The translations under genes and the position numbers were made by a program. From Procambarus clarkii (lineage: Eukaryota; Arthropoda; Malacostraca; Decapoda; Cambaridae), in contig NC_091188.1 in assembly GCF_040958095.1 (NCBI RefSeq), forward strand, positions 33,535,115-33,599,114: 64,000 nucleotides of DNA, in the 5' to 3' direction. The notes beneath the pieces are model-generated. The model saw only the letters and a program-made list of their open reading frames with translations. It made no database searches and had not been told where the DNA came from. This document shows, in pieces, positions 10,626 to 21,338 of the stretch (position 1 is its first letter; each line of letters begins with the position of its first letter).

Positions 10626-12416
10626 AGTACAGAATTTCACTGTGTGACCTTTCAGCTGTATCTCATTTATCCTTTTCTTACAATCCTCAACTATGGACTT
10701 GAATATTGGATTTCGACTGTTTAAGGAATCAAGTGCTCCTCGGCTATCGACAAATACAAAAACATCTTTGTCGTCTTGACGTACTTCCTCCGAACAAGCC
10801 TGAATGGTCAGCAAGTCAGCGTGTGTGGATATATAATTACTAAGTCGAAATTCAATTTTCCTGTCCACAGCTCCTAATTCAGTATATTCCCTTTTTTAGG
10901 ACACCACACCCTGCCCTGTCATCCTCCTCCACCGACCCGTCACAATATATATGTAAACTTTTGCCTCTTGGTAACCGAGATATCATACTTCCATACAAAC
11001 ACCGTAATTGTCCCGTTTCAGGATGAATCTTTTTGACCTTGAGAGGAACAATTTCGACTTCTATTTTTTGTACTTTCCATGAAGCAGACCTATTACACTG
11101 TCGAGAGAGTTTGCAGCAGTCAAGTACATCGTATTCCCTGAGGTCCTTAGTAAATACCTTCGTGTAGCATGTCTCTCTCCGTTTCTTGGAAGTGTGTACG
11201 TCACTCAAGCAATTCTGAACGCTGTGAAACAGCATATCCCCTCCTCCTCTCCTCATGAAACGAATAGATACTCCAGTGTTAATGTCACGGACTGTATCGC
11301 ACACACACACACTGTAAGTTTAATTCCATTCTCATCATTTCAACCATTGCATTTCTTTGACATCCAAGAATGATCATCATAGCTTCGTTCTGTATCAACT
11401 CTAGTTTTTTAATTCTGCCTTGCCCAGTGTAAGACAAAACCAGCGTTGCATAATCTATCAGGGACCGAGCAGTGCATATGTATATCATCCGCAAGATAGG
11501 TAGCCCAACACCTTTACCAGAAAATGCTAGCGCCTTTAGAGGATGCTGTTGGGCTCTACACAAAGGTGCTGATATGATTCAGCACCTTTGTGCTGAATCT
11601 TTTTCAGCACTTTCACTCTGGCATGTGTACCCAACATACATGCCCAGATACTTGTACTTCTGAACACGGCTCAGATCCTTACCACTTAGAGTAAGTGTTA
11701 TATTTCTTCGTTTCCAATACTCATATTCGGTTTTGTCTGCATTTATAACTAGGCCTAACTTGTGACAGGTTGTACCAAGTATGTAAAGAGCAGTTTGAAT
11801 TTTGTTCCCAGAAGTGCCTTGTATAAGAATGTCATCAGCATATATGATCGTCGTGACCCCTGGAGGATACATCTCTGATGCTAATCTGTTCATTAATACA
11901 TTGAATAAGGTGGGACTTAAAACTCCTCCTTGTGGGGTACCTAACTGAAACCGCCTTTCCTCAGACATGTATCCCTGGCAATTCATCTGATCTTTTCTCA
12001 CTTGAAGCTAATCTCGTAATCAATATAGCAATCTCCCTGATATTCCAGATCTCCCCAGATCAACTGCTTCTTGTAGATCAACAAATCTCTACAATTGTCA
12101 TCCAAAGTTGACAAACACTCTATGAGACAATCCGCAGTACTTTTGCCCTTGATAAAGCCAAAGAGGTTATTGGACATGTTATCTCCTACAAAATCGATTA
12201 GCCTATGTAAGAAAATCCTATCCATCATAATACAAAAGCAGGATGTTAGGGATACAGGCCTGTAGCCTCCGTTTGACTTGAGTATAAGAATGATGACAGC
12301 CTCCTTCCATTTTCTTGGAAACTTTCCCTCCCTAAAAGTAAGGGACTAGGTTTCCTAACTGCAAAATAATTAAGAATGTCATACGTTACTCCATCTTACT
12401 CCGGAGCAGTAGAGCT
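10612..12416 (-). pseudogene. LINE-A reverse transcriptase and RNase H region
   Basis: Minus-strand frames read in order: FPRKWKEAVIILILKSNGGY then RPVSLTSC (RT block 1-2, about 12345-12240), LFGFIKGKSTADCLIECLS (about 12170), LGTPQGGVLSPTLFNVLMN (about 11940), IIYADDILIQG with an intact YADD (about 11850), KYKYLGMYVG (about 11650), and a thumb with LIQNEAMMIILGCQ (about 11370). RNase H follows with LHIYCDGSVEEDDRAGCGV (about 10930) and VFVFVDSRGALDSL (about 10740). At least four frame changes separate these pieces, so it cannot make one protein as written. LINE-B sits at its downstream edge. Confidence 0.85.
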
Positions 12417-13247
12417 CCAAGAGTTCCAAGGGTTGTTATAGCCGGGAGGAAGGGTTGTAGAGATAAGCTCCCACAGCCTGTAAAGTGCCCCTGATGGCGT
12501 GCGTCTCAAATAGCCTCTGACAACCAAGTCCAGCTCCTGGCCTGCACATGTGGCTTAGCATCTAGGCCTGACGGAACTGCTTCTACCAACAGGAGAAGGG
12601 GCGAAGGCGGGTCTCTGGCGCCTTAAAACCAGTTGCTTCGGGCAGATGGGCTCCTTAGCCAGGGAAGGCAGCTCATCTAGGGGATGGAAAACCCCGAATT
12701 CAAACCTCTGCTGTCTTGTGGCTAAACCCACTCATGGGAAAAACTTCGGGAGTCAACCCTTAGGAAAAATCCGGAGTCGGAGTCCCTAAGGCAGTTTGCA
12801 GTTGTTTACAGCTACATTCTGGCAACTTCTGCGACGACACTGGTGCCAAGCATATCGGCACCTGCCCTTTCCTTGGTTCACATCGGTGGCGTGGAGAGGG
12901 TGGATCTGCTACATGGGCAACAGCTGGTCCTCCATAATTACTGCCCAGGCCTGTGCCCTGGAGAGGACACTCCAGGCTCAACACGGGAAGCAACAGTTAC
13001 CAGTGATAAGCCTACCACACAATTGGCGTAGAGTGAGGCGCCAGAGGTTGCTTCCGTCAGTGGGAGAAATCATCCGATTTCATAGGACAGCTACCGCCCA
13101 CCTCAAGTTGGGCAGCTCCCAGCCAATAAGGTGCTGTCCCGCCACAGTCCGCCTGCTCCACTGGGTGCGTGGGGCTTAGGCCACAATCCAATAAGCGGAT
13201 CATCAACCCATGCACCAGGCAAAATAAAACAAACATAGAGCCACCCA
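12417..13247 (+). other. LINE-C leader, non-coding
   Basis: This GC-rich stretch lies between the left target-site copy and the first endonuclease codons. Short open frames occur on both strands but none resembles a known LINE ORF1. I read it as 5' untranslated region with internal promoter potential, which is inference from position only. Confidence 0.5.
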
Positions 13248-14089
13248 GCTCTCAAACTGGGCACATGGAACATAAGGACCAAGACACCGGGTCTCTTGGA
13301 AGATTTACTAGAAATGAACGACGCCCGCAAGACAGCTTTGATCAACAATGAACTGAGCAGGCTCCAGATGGACATAGTCGCCCTGCAGGAGACACGTCTG
13401 CTCGCAACCGGCAGCACACGGGAGAAGGTCTTTACCTTCTACTGGCAGGGCAAACCACCAGAAGAGGTAAGGGAGCATGGCGTGGCTTTGCTATCAGGAA
13501 CAGGTTGTTAGGGTCCATAGTACTGCCCACGGAGGGGTCTGCAAGGATCATCAAACTTCATCTTCATACAGCAGCAGGAATGGTCAACCTCATCAATGCC
13601 TATGCACCAACACTGACCTCCTCTACCGAAGGGAAGGACAAGTTCTATGATGACCTCAGCCTAGCTCTCAGAGACATACCTCAAGAACAGCTAGTCTTCC
13701 TCCTGAAAGATTTTAATGCAAGAGTTGGTTCTGATCACAGCTCTTGACCTTCCTGCCTGGGCCAGTTTGGATTTGGAAAGATGAATGAGAGTGGGCAGCG
13801 CCTCCTGGAGTTCTGCTGCCGTCATGATCTCTGCATCACCAATTCCTTCTTCGACACCAAGCCCCGGCATAAGGTTTCCTGGAGACATCCCAGGTCTAAG
13901 CATTGGCACCAACTCGACCTGGTGCTTACGGGGCGTAGCAGTCTGAGAAATGTCAAACTGACCCACAGCTTCCAGAGCGCAGATTGTGACACCGATCACT
14001 CTCTCGTCGTTTGCAGAGTAAAGTTCCAGCCGCGGAAAATCCACAGAGCAAAGAAGGAGGGAAGATCACGCATTAACGTAAACTAGACC
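13248..14089 (+). pseudogene. LINE-C endonuclease (EEP/APE-like) domain, frameshifted
   Basis: The domain nicks target DNA to prime reverse transcription. It opens with LKLGTWNIRTKTPGLLEDLL (catalytic N of the WN motif), then DIVALQETRL (catalytic E) near 13375. After a frame change near 13500 come VNLINAYAP and VFLLKDFNARVGSD (LLGDFNA-like, with K for G). Another break is near 13747, where a stop follows. The last frame (13781-14086) reads HQLDLVLTGRS and DCDTDHSLVVCRVKF, holding the terminal D and the SDH-like TDH. The order and spacing are those of LINE endonucleases. The Gypsy element cuts the linker just downstream at 14215. Confidence 0.88.
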
Positions 14090-14215
14090 TGTGACCTTCA
14101 CAAGGTGGAGGAATTCATTGCTGCACTGGTAAATGCCCTTCTTCTACCACCCTGCGATAGCGCAAGTGAGGTGGTCACATCTCAGGGGCACTATTTTCAA
14201 CACTGCCATGTCCAC

Positions 14216-15174
14216 TGTTACGACCCTGGGTTCTTCAGTGGAACCAGAGGTCAAAATTTAACTAAATAAGCTACGTTAGAGTAGCATAAGCGCAACTCGA
14301 TGTATCTTTGTTTGTATCTTCCCTGCAGACGTAAGACAATTCTTGTTGCTCACAAAGCAGTCAGACTCTTGAGCTTGTTGTGGATTAAGTAACATTGTTA
14401 TAAGATTAACTATCCTTAGAACGAGTAAAGTAACAATAGAGGCAATAGGGGAAAATGTGTTTAATGTGCTTAGCTGCACGATCAATTTAGGCTCCTTCCC
14501 CGCACCACAACGATGCGGGAGGCTGCATGATCGGGGCTGAAGCGGTCTTCTTGCTGGCTAGCTGGTGTGAAAAGGAACCTTCTCTCCCTCCTCTTCGTTT
14601 TCTTATTTCTGTGTCTTGTTCAAGATAAGTACCAACTGAGTTATTATTCCAGTGTCTGGCATACTCATGTTCTATGTGTAGAGTAGTATATTTTGTGTGT
14701 AGTAGGTGTTTTTAGAGTTTATATTACTAGATATTCTAAAGGGGGTCCCCATTGAAACCACGTGGTCCCTACCCCTAGCTGACTCTAACTTCAAGTTATT
14801 CAATAGTAGAGCTTTACCCTAGCTTGTGTTCAGTGTAAAACCTTGTATCCTGCTTATGTGGACCAAGGCTTTTAACGTAAGGTAGTGTGGTAAAGTTATT
14901 ATTATTATTGTTATTGGTGTGAATGTATATGGGGGGCTGTTAATGGGTAATAAATAAGTACATGAATTATAAGAGTATCGTTCTTCCTGTGTAGGAGATC
15001 TTGATCATTCCCTAGACTGACCTTGTTGTGTAGCAAAGTAGTCCGCACTACTTCTAGTTTCCATGGGGGCCGGCTTACTGATCTCCCCAAATAGATACAT
15101 CTTTATTCTGACTGACCTTACCCCTGAATAGCACTAGTTCCCCCATAGCAAGAACACCAATTTTTTTTATAACA
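14216..15174 (+). repeat. 5' LTR of the Gmr1-like element
   Basis: This 959-bp LTR begins TGTTACGACCCTGGG and ends with a T-rich stretch then ATAACA. It aligns end to end with the LTR at 20385. Differences are mostly one-base gains or losses (for example gcataagcgc against gcaaagcgc, ctgcagac against ctgccagac). The primer-binding site should follow directly at agtgtgttgccagtccggg, but I could not match it to a tRNA by eye. Confidence 0.93.
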
Positions 15175-15453
15175 AGTGTGTTGCCAGTCCGGGAGGAACT
15201 TTATAAGTGTAAAAAATTAGATTCTTGAGTGCCAAAACTAAAATTTTTTTGTTTTCCGCAGAACGGTTGTGTGCTAGCCTAGGGTCCAGCTCATCTAGCA
15301 AAGGACATTCTTGCACTGACTGGACACCCAGGCTGGATCCCTTCACGATTAAGGTTAGTGTGGCCTTGTGTTAGGGGCCGTGCAAATTTTTGTTTTTTTT
15401 CCCAATTTTTATTTTTTAATTTTTTCTTTGGCTGGGAGCTAAAATTATTAGTG

Positions 15454-16640
15454 ATGTCATCTGAAATGCAGAGACTGGCAAGGGAGCCTTCAGTGGTAGA
15501 GATAAAGAAACTTACCAAGTCTAATTTAGTATTGTTAGGCAAGGAATTTGGCCTAGAATTAAATGACGCGGATAAAAAGTGGACTTTGGGGAATGAAATA
15601 TTACAACATTGTATTGATGAAGAACTATTGGCAAGTGATACACCTTTATACCAGCCTAGCCAAGCAGAAAGTGCAGCTCATAGGATAGAGAATTAGCTGT
15701 AGAGTTAGCAAGAATAAAATTAGAGGAGCAAAAGACTCAAAACCGAGGAGGCTAGAATTAGAGCGAATGCCACTGAACCTCCACCTGCCGGGGATTCAAA
15801 CCCCAGGCATTATGAGAAAAAGCATATTTGCCTGAATTTTCCGAGTCGGACCCTGAAAGGTTTTTCAACCATTTTCAGAGATTAGCCACATCCATGAACT
15901 GGCCAAAGGGAAGAGTGGATAAAATCCTACAGGGAAGACTTAGAGGTAAAGCACAAAATATTTTTATAAACATGCCTGACGACGAGTGTTTGAATATGAT
16001 AAAGTCTTGGAACGTATTTTGCGGGCATATGAAATTACTCCTGAAGCTCACCGCCAAGCTTATCGCAACCTTAGGCCTATCCACAACCAACCGCTCACTG
16101 AATTTTCTAATGATCAAATTAGATTGTTGATAAATGGATTCGCTCGGCTAAAGCCGAAACATACGAGGCACTTAGGAATAGTATGTTAATAGAAACAGTT
16201 TATAGATAGTATGCCAGACATTGTAGATCAGTACATAAGGGGAAGGGTAGAGGTAAAATTCTAAAATAGGGGATTTGGCCAAGTTGGCAGAAACTACCAA
16301 TTGGCGGGCAAAAGGCCCAATAAAAATAATTATACTCCACAAAGTAGCAAAACTTATACCCACAGCCAGTCCAGACCAGCTCATTCTAACCCTTTAACTA
16401 ATGCACTTCTGTTTCAGACATAACTAACCCTGTTAAAGTGTCTAGCCCCACGGTACCTAAGGGTGAACCGAAGGGTAATTCTGTTAGTAATGTCTTTTCT
16501 CCCCGAGTTTTTTGTGGTCACTGTAAACGTCCAAACCACACTATTAGCCATTGTTGGCAACTGTACCCGGAAAAAAGACACAATGCTCTAGTTGTGCACA
16601 CAGGGCTTGAGGCCTTCGGAAGGGTTAGGGAGTAAGACCT
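15454..16640 (+). pseudogene. Gag of the Gmr1-like element with CCHC zinc knuckle
   Basis: The first frame starts at the ATG at 15454 (MSSEMQRLAREPSVVEIKKL) and runs 81 codons to a stop near 15696. The capsid part follows in shifted frames from about 15828: FFNHFQRLATSMNWP, then YDKVLERILRAYEITPEAHR and QAYRNLRP, a SCAN-like capsid pattern found in several animal Gypsy gags. The nucleocapsid knuckle FCGHCKRPNHTISHCWQLYP at about 16506-16565 is a perfect CX2CX4HX4C. At least three frame changes exist, so no full Gag can be made from this copy as read. Confidence 0.82.
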
Positions 16641-16649
16641 CCAACCCAC

Positions 16650-16990
16650 AGTGGTTGGATTTGCTTACCCCATTCTTATCGAAAGGGAGACTACTTTTGT
16701 CTGAGGGTTCTTCCTGGAAGGACGTGGTGATCTTCCGAGACACCGGTGCCATCCAGACTTTAATTTTAGAGAGTGCGTTGAAAGGTGCCAACACTCTTGA
16801 CACTGGAGAGGTGGTACTGGTCGAAAAGTGTCACTAGTGATACTCGAGCAGTACCCCTCCATAAGGTTACCCTGGAATCTGATTTCCACAAGGTGTTTGT
16901 ACAGTTAGAGTCACTTCATACCTACCTTTCTCTAATGTTGATGTAATAGTTGGTAATGATTTAGCAGGGAATAAGGTAGGGGATTCCAGA
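16650..16990 (+). pseudogene. Aspartic protease of the Gmr1-like element
   Basis: The frame reads SWKDVVIFRDTGAIQTLIL near 16715-16770, which holds the D-T-G-A catalytic signature of retroviral-type aspartic proteases. A shifted frame downstream has VDVIVGNDLAGN near 16938-16970, matching the I-[IVL]-G-x-D flap and C-terminal block. It would cut the Gag-Pol polyprotein in the particle. The two halves lie in different frames. Confidence 0.75.
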
Positions 16991-17349
16991 CTGCCTATTA
17001 TGTTGCCTACCCCCTAAGGTTTGCCTGGATCCAGCCAGCCGCAGAGGATAATGTTGTGTACCCTGCGTGCGCGTGTGACCAGGTCTATGGGACTTAAATG
17101 TAAGGGGCAGCCCTGTGCTTGCCAAGGTGGTAAATCCCGAGGACACGAGGAACTTTCCGAGTGGTGAAAACCAAGTGGACCTCGCGGACACATTCATGGG
17201 CCCCGACTCGATGACGTGGCCAAGGACATTGTGGAGAGCCTGCCACCGCCATCTACCGAGAGTAGTGGGGAGGTGGAGAAGAACACTGTTGAGCCTCGGC
17301 CAATGGCATCTGACCAAGGCCTAGATGCCTCCTTGAGTGAGGTTACAGA

Positions 17350-18565
17350 AAGCTGACCCCACTCTTGCAGATTGTCATGAGACAGGCCGTCTCTATGGAG
17401 GAAATTATAGACGCAGCAACTGGGTACTACTACAATGATCGGATTTTGATGAGAAAATGAAGACCACAGAGTGCTCCCTTGTCAATGAGTGGGAGGTAGT
17501 CCACCAGGTTATGTTTGCTGACCTGCTATAGAGAAAGAATTTTGGCAGCTGCTCATGATGATTCTATAGGGGGACATCAAGGTATTAATATTACGTATCA
17601 CAAAATTTTAAAGTATTTTTTTCTGGCCCAAGCTGAAAAGCGATATGGCAAAATTTTGCAATGCGTGTATTGTTTGTCAACTGGTTGGGAAACCAAACCA
17701 GACTCTACCTAAAGCTCCTCTAAGGCCTATTGTCGTGCCAGAGGAACCATTTTCTCATGTGGTAATGACTGTGTTGGACCATTACCTAGAACTAAGTCTG
17801 ATAATACTTACCTAATCACGATGATGTGTATCACTACTCGTTACCCAGAGGCTTTTGCTGTAGGAACATCCGAGCAAAAACTGTTGTTGCTTGTATGTTG
17901 CAATTTTTTCACGTTTGGACGCCTCGGGTCGTACAAACTGACAATGGGTACTAACTTTAAGTCTGATATTTTTGAGCAATTTTGTAAGGACCATGGAATA
18001 ACTCATAAGGTTTCCAGCCCATACCATCCACAGAGTCAGGGGGTAATTGAACGTTTCCATCTAACTCTGAAGCAGATGTTGAAGACATCGTGCGAGAGTT
18101 CCCACACCTTCTGGGATGAGAATTTACCGTATGTTTTGTTTGCGGCTAGAGAGGGATTACAAAGTTCACTGGTTGTTCTCCTTTTGAGTTAGTCTTTGGC
18201 CATAAAGTTCGTGGACCTTTGCAAATGTTACAGGAGAATCTGTGAGGGAACGTAACGTTAACCGAAGGTTCGGCTTTCTTTGCGCAACACCACCAGAGAC
18301 TCAAGGAATGCAAGGTGGCGGCACTAAAGTATCTTGGGAAGGCCCAAGAAAAGATGAAAGAACGTAACGATGCTAAATCTAAGTTGCGGGTATTTCAGCC
18401 TGGCGACCCTGTCCTGTATTAAAGCCTCGACTAGGAACACTATGTCCCACAAGTACGAAGGCCCCTACATTGTGACAGAAAAGACTGGGGGGACCTCACG
18501 TACAAAGTGAGGCACTCTGACAAACGTACCCAGGTAATGCTCATTACATGTAAATCGGCTGAAGA
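17350..18565 (+). pseudogene. Integrase of the Gmr1-like element, placed before RT
   Basis: N-terminal lead LLQIVMRQAVSMEEI and GYYYNDRILMRK (17360-17457) is followed by the zinc-binding part with HDDSIGGHQGINITYHK (17548-17600) and the CX2C of ACIVCQ near 17663. The catalytic core shows the first D near 17767 in a CVGP-like context, the second D in QTDNG near 17940 (next frame), and E in SQGVIERFHLTLKQML near 18045. A C-terminal region with RVFQPGDPVLY and YKVRHSDKRTQVM ends near 18565, about 165 bp before the RT frame. Several frameshifts occur. The element order, not the domain itself, is the surprise. Confidence 0.88.
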
Positions 18566-18729
18566 AGTTCCAGGCCCCAGGCCCATTGCACTAACCATGT
18601 TTCCATTTCCAGTGAGGGAGGGGATGATTGTTCTGGGGACCCAACTAATCTCATTCTCAATAATTCTAGTTCTGTGAATGCTGTGGAGGAGGGACTGTCC
18701 CAGTTTGCAGATGGCCCAACGGTGAAGAG

Positions 18730-20080
18730 GTGCAGTCGTTGGTTGATGAATTCTCCAGTCTGTTCGGGGAGGTCCCGACCCAGACTGATGCCATTTGCCA
18801 TGATGTCAAGTTGACGGACTACACCCCCATTCGCCTTCAACCCTATCGGATGAGTCCAGAAAAGAAGGTCATCGTACGGAAGGAGGTCGACTTCTTGCTC
18901 CAGCACGGCCTCATCCGGCCGTGCCAGGGCTCTTGGTGCTCGCCCTGCCTTTTGGTCCCCAAACCAGACGGCTCCTGGCGATTATGCACCGACTATCGGC
19001 AGCTCAACAAGGTGACCATTGTGGATGCCTGTCCGCTGCCCCTCCTCGAAGACTGCATCGACGAGCTGGGAAACGCCAAGTACGTCTCGAAATTCGACCT
19101 CTCGAGGGGGTATTATCAAATCCCACTCACTGAACGTGCTAAACAACTAACTGCGTTCGTGACACCTGAGGGTGTTTTTGAGTATCAAGTGTTACCGTTC
19201 GGCTTGCGTAATGCCCCTGCCACGTTCCAGAGGATAATGAACTCTTTGCTCGCTAAGGTGCCAAATTGTCGGGCGTATTTAGATAATATCGTGCTCTTTG
19301 ACAGTAATTGGGCTGACCACATAGCTAGGTTACGCCAGTTGTTCGCGATCTTGAAAAAGGCAAATCTTACCTTAAACGCAAAAATGTGTCATTTTGGCCA
19401 AGGCACAGTGACGTACCTCGGTTATGAAGTGGGCCAAGGAAAAGTGTTACCTCGGCAAGATAAAATCAGTGCCATTCTGGAGTATCCAGTACTAAAGTCT
19501 AAAAAGGACGTTCAAAGATTTATCGGTATGTGTGCGTACTATCGATGCTTTTGTCAGAACTTTTCCAGTGTTGCCACTCCTCTCACAGACTTGTTGTGGA
19601 AAGCCGTTAAATTTAAGTGGTCATCAGACTGTGCAGAGGTATTTAAAAATTTGAAATTGATCTTAGCTTCCACCCCAGTGCTTGCTAGTCCAAGGTTCGA
19701 CCGACCGTTTAAAATTCATGTTGACACGGCTGACTCGGGTGCTGGTGCAGTGTTGTTGCAAACTGGGGATGATCAGGTGGAACACCCAGTATATTATTAC
19801 TTTGTGAAATTCGACAAGGCGCAACGCAATTATTCAGTGGTAGAAAAAGAGGCGTTGGCGCTAGTGTTAACATGTAAAAAGTTCGAAGTTTACCTCACAG
19901 GTAATATAGTGGAAGTGTACACGGACCATAACCCACTAGTCTTCCTGACTCAGATGAAGGGTAAAGAATAAACGCATCCTCAGGTGGGCGTTGTACCTAC
20001 AGGACTTCAATCTTTCCATTACCCACCTACCGGGCCGACTCAACGTGATGGCCGACGCTCTGTCCAGGTTGCCGGAATAA
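18730..20080 (+). pseudogene. Reverse transcriptase-RNase H of the Gmr1-like element
   Basis: This is the best-preserved frame. It runs 413 codons from 18730 (first ATG; the natural polyprotein start lies upstream). RT blocks are DGSWRLCTDYRQLNKVT, YVSKFDLSRGYYQIPLTE, FEYQVLPFGLRNAPATFQ and AYLDNIVLFDSNWADH. The active site reads YLDN where Gypsy elements have YxDD, so one catalytic Asp is Asn in this copy. RNase H follows with FKIHVDTADSGAGAVLLQ, YSVVEKEALALV and YTDHNPLVFLTQMKGK. A one-base loss near 19965 stops the frame early. The next frame continues ILRWALYLQDFN to DALSRLPE with a stop at 20078-20080. Confidence 0.95.
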
Positions 20081-20370
20081 CATTCATCTAGGCCACAGGA
20101 AGCCATTTACCAACTGTCATGCTTTAGTTATTTTTTTTTTTAGGTTCTCCTATGACATTAAATATTCCGTGTCCAAATTATTTACTTCCCTGTTTTTTTT
20201 TTTGTGTGTGTATGTTTTTTTTTCTTTCAGAGAACTCCTTTGTATTTTTCTTGCAGAGAAATTGTTGTTTTTTATTGATTTTTGTTGTCATATATTTTTT
20301 CTTTTTATTCTCTGTATACTCTTACAAAAAAAAATGACTACTATTCTAGTAGTCACATTTTTTTTTCTCT

Positions 20371-20384
20371 GAAGGGGGGAGGAG
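20371..20384 (+). other. Polypurine tract of the Gmr1-like element
   Basis: The purine run gaaggggggaggag lies directly before the 3' LTR. That is the place and composition expected for the plus-strand primer of an LTR retrotransposon. Confidence 0.8.
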
Positions 20385-21338
20385 TGTTACGACCCTGGGT
20401 TCTTCAGTGGAAACCAGAGGTCAAAATTTAACTAAATAAGCTACGTTAGAGTAGCAAAGCGCAACTCGATGTGTCTTTGTTTGTATCTTCCCTGCCAGAC
20501 GTAAGACAATTCTTGTTGCTCACAAAGCAGTCAGACTCTTGAGCTTGTTGTGGATTAAGTAACATTGTTATAAGATTAACTATCCTTAGAACGAGTAAAG
20601 TAACAATAGGAGGCATAGGGGAAAATGTTTTTAATGTGCTTAGCTGCACGATCAATTAGGCTCTTCCCGGCACCACACGATGCGGGAGGCTGCATGATCG
20701 GGGCTGAAGCGGTCTTCTCTGCTGGCTGGCTGTGGTGAAAGGAACCTTCTCTCCCTCCTCTTCGTTTCCTTATTTCTGTGTCTTGTTCAAGATAAGTACC
20801 AACTGAGTTATTATTCCATGTCTGGCATACTCATGTTCTATGTGTAGAGTAGTATATTTTGTGTGTAGTAGGTGTTTTTAGAGTTTATATTACTAGATAT
20901 TCTAAAGGGGGTCCCATTGAAACCACGTGGTCCCCTACCCTAAGCTGACTCTAACTTCAAGTTATTCAATAGTAGAGCTTTACCCTAGCTTGTGTTCAGT
21001 GTAAAACCTTGTATCCTGCTTATGTGGACCAAGGCTTTTAACGTAAGGTAGTGTGGTAAAGTTATTATTATTATTGTTATTGGTGTGAATGTATATGGGG
21101 GGCTGTTAAGGGGTTATTAAATAAGTACATGAATTATAAGAGTATCGTTCTTCCTGTGTAGGAGATCTTGATCATTCCCTAGACTGACCTTGTTGTGTAG
21201 CCAAGTAGTCAGCACTACTTTTAGTTTCCATGGAGGCCGAGCCTTACTGATCTCCCCAAATAGATACATCTTTATTCTGACAGACCTTACCCTTGAATAG
21301 CACTAGTTCCCCCATAGCAAGACCATTTTTATATAACA
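20385..21338 (+). repeat. 3' LTR of the Gmr1-like element
   Basis: This 954-bp LTR is collinear with the 5' LTR at 14216. It ends tttttatataaca and is followed by tccac, the second target-site copy. Its last 88 bp are also present in the tandem duplicate beginning at 22347. Confidence 0.93.

Larger units (their letters stand above)
14216..21338 (+). mobile_element. Gmr1-like Gypsy LTR retrotransposon (integrase upstream of RT), complete but mutated
   Basis: Two LTRs (14216-15174 and 20385-21338) start TGTTACGACC and end ATAACA. They are flanked by the 5-bp duplication tccac (14211-14215 and 21339-21343). Removing the element and one tccac rejoins the LINE-C frame as NTAMST then FGKRQYKSADQF. 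Internal order is gag with CCHC knuckle, protease, integrase, reverse transcriptase, RNase H, all on the plus strand. In ordinary Ty3/Gypsy elements integrase is last. Integrase before RT in a Gypsy-like element is the hallmark of the Gmr1-like group described from Atlantic cod. The RT is clearly Gypsy-type and not Copia-type. Many single-base frameshifts break gag and integrase. Confidence 0.9.

Noticed and set aside
12760..13179. Host gene in the GC-rich stretch before the LINE-C endonuclease
   Set aside because: Overlapping frames on both strands, no family match, and the stretch lies inside the LINE-C target-site duplication.
14216..21338. Copia element, because integrase precedes RT
   Set aside because: RT blocks (LCTDYRQLNKVT, FGLRNAPATFQ) and the CCHC gag are Gypsy-type. 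Gmr1-like explains the order better.
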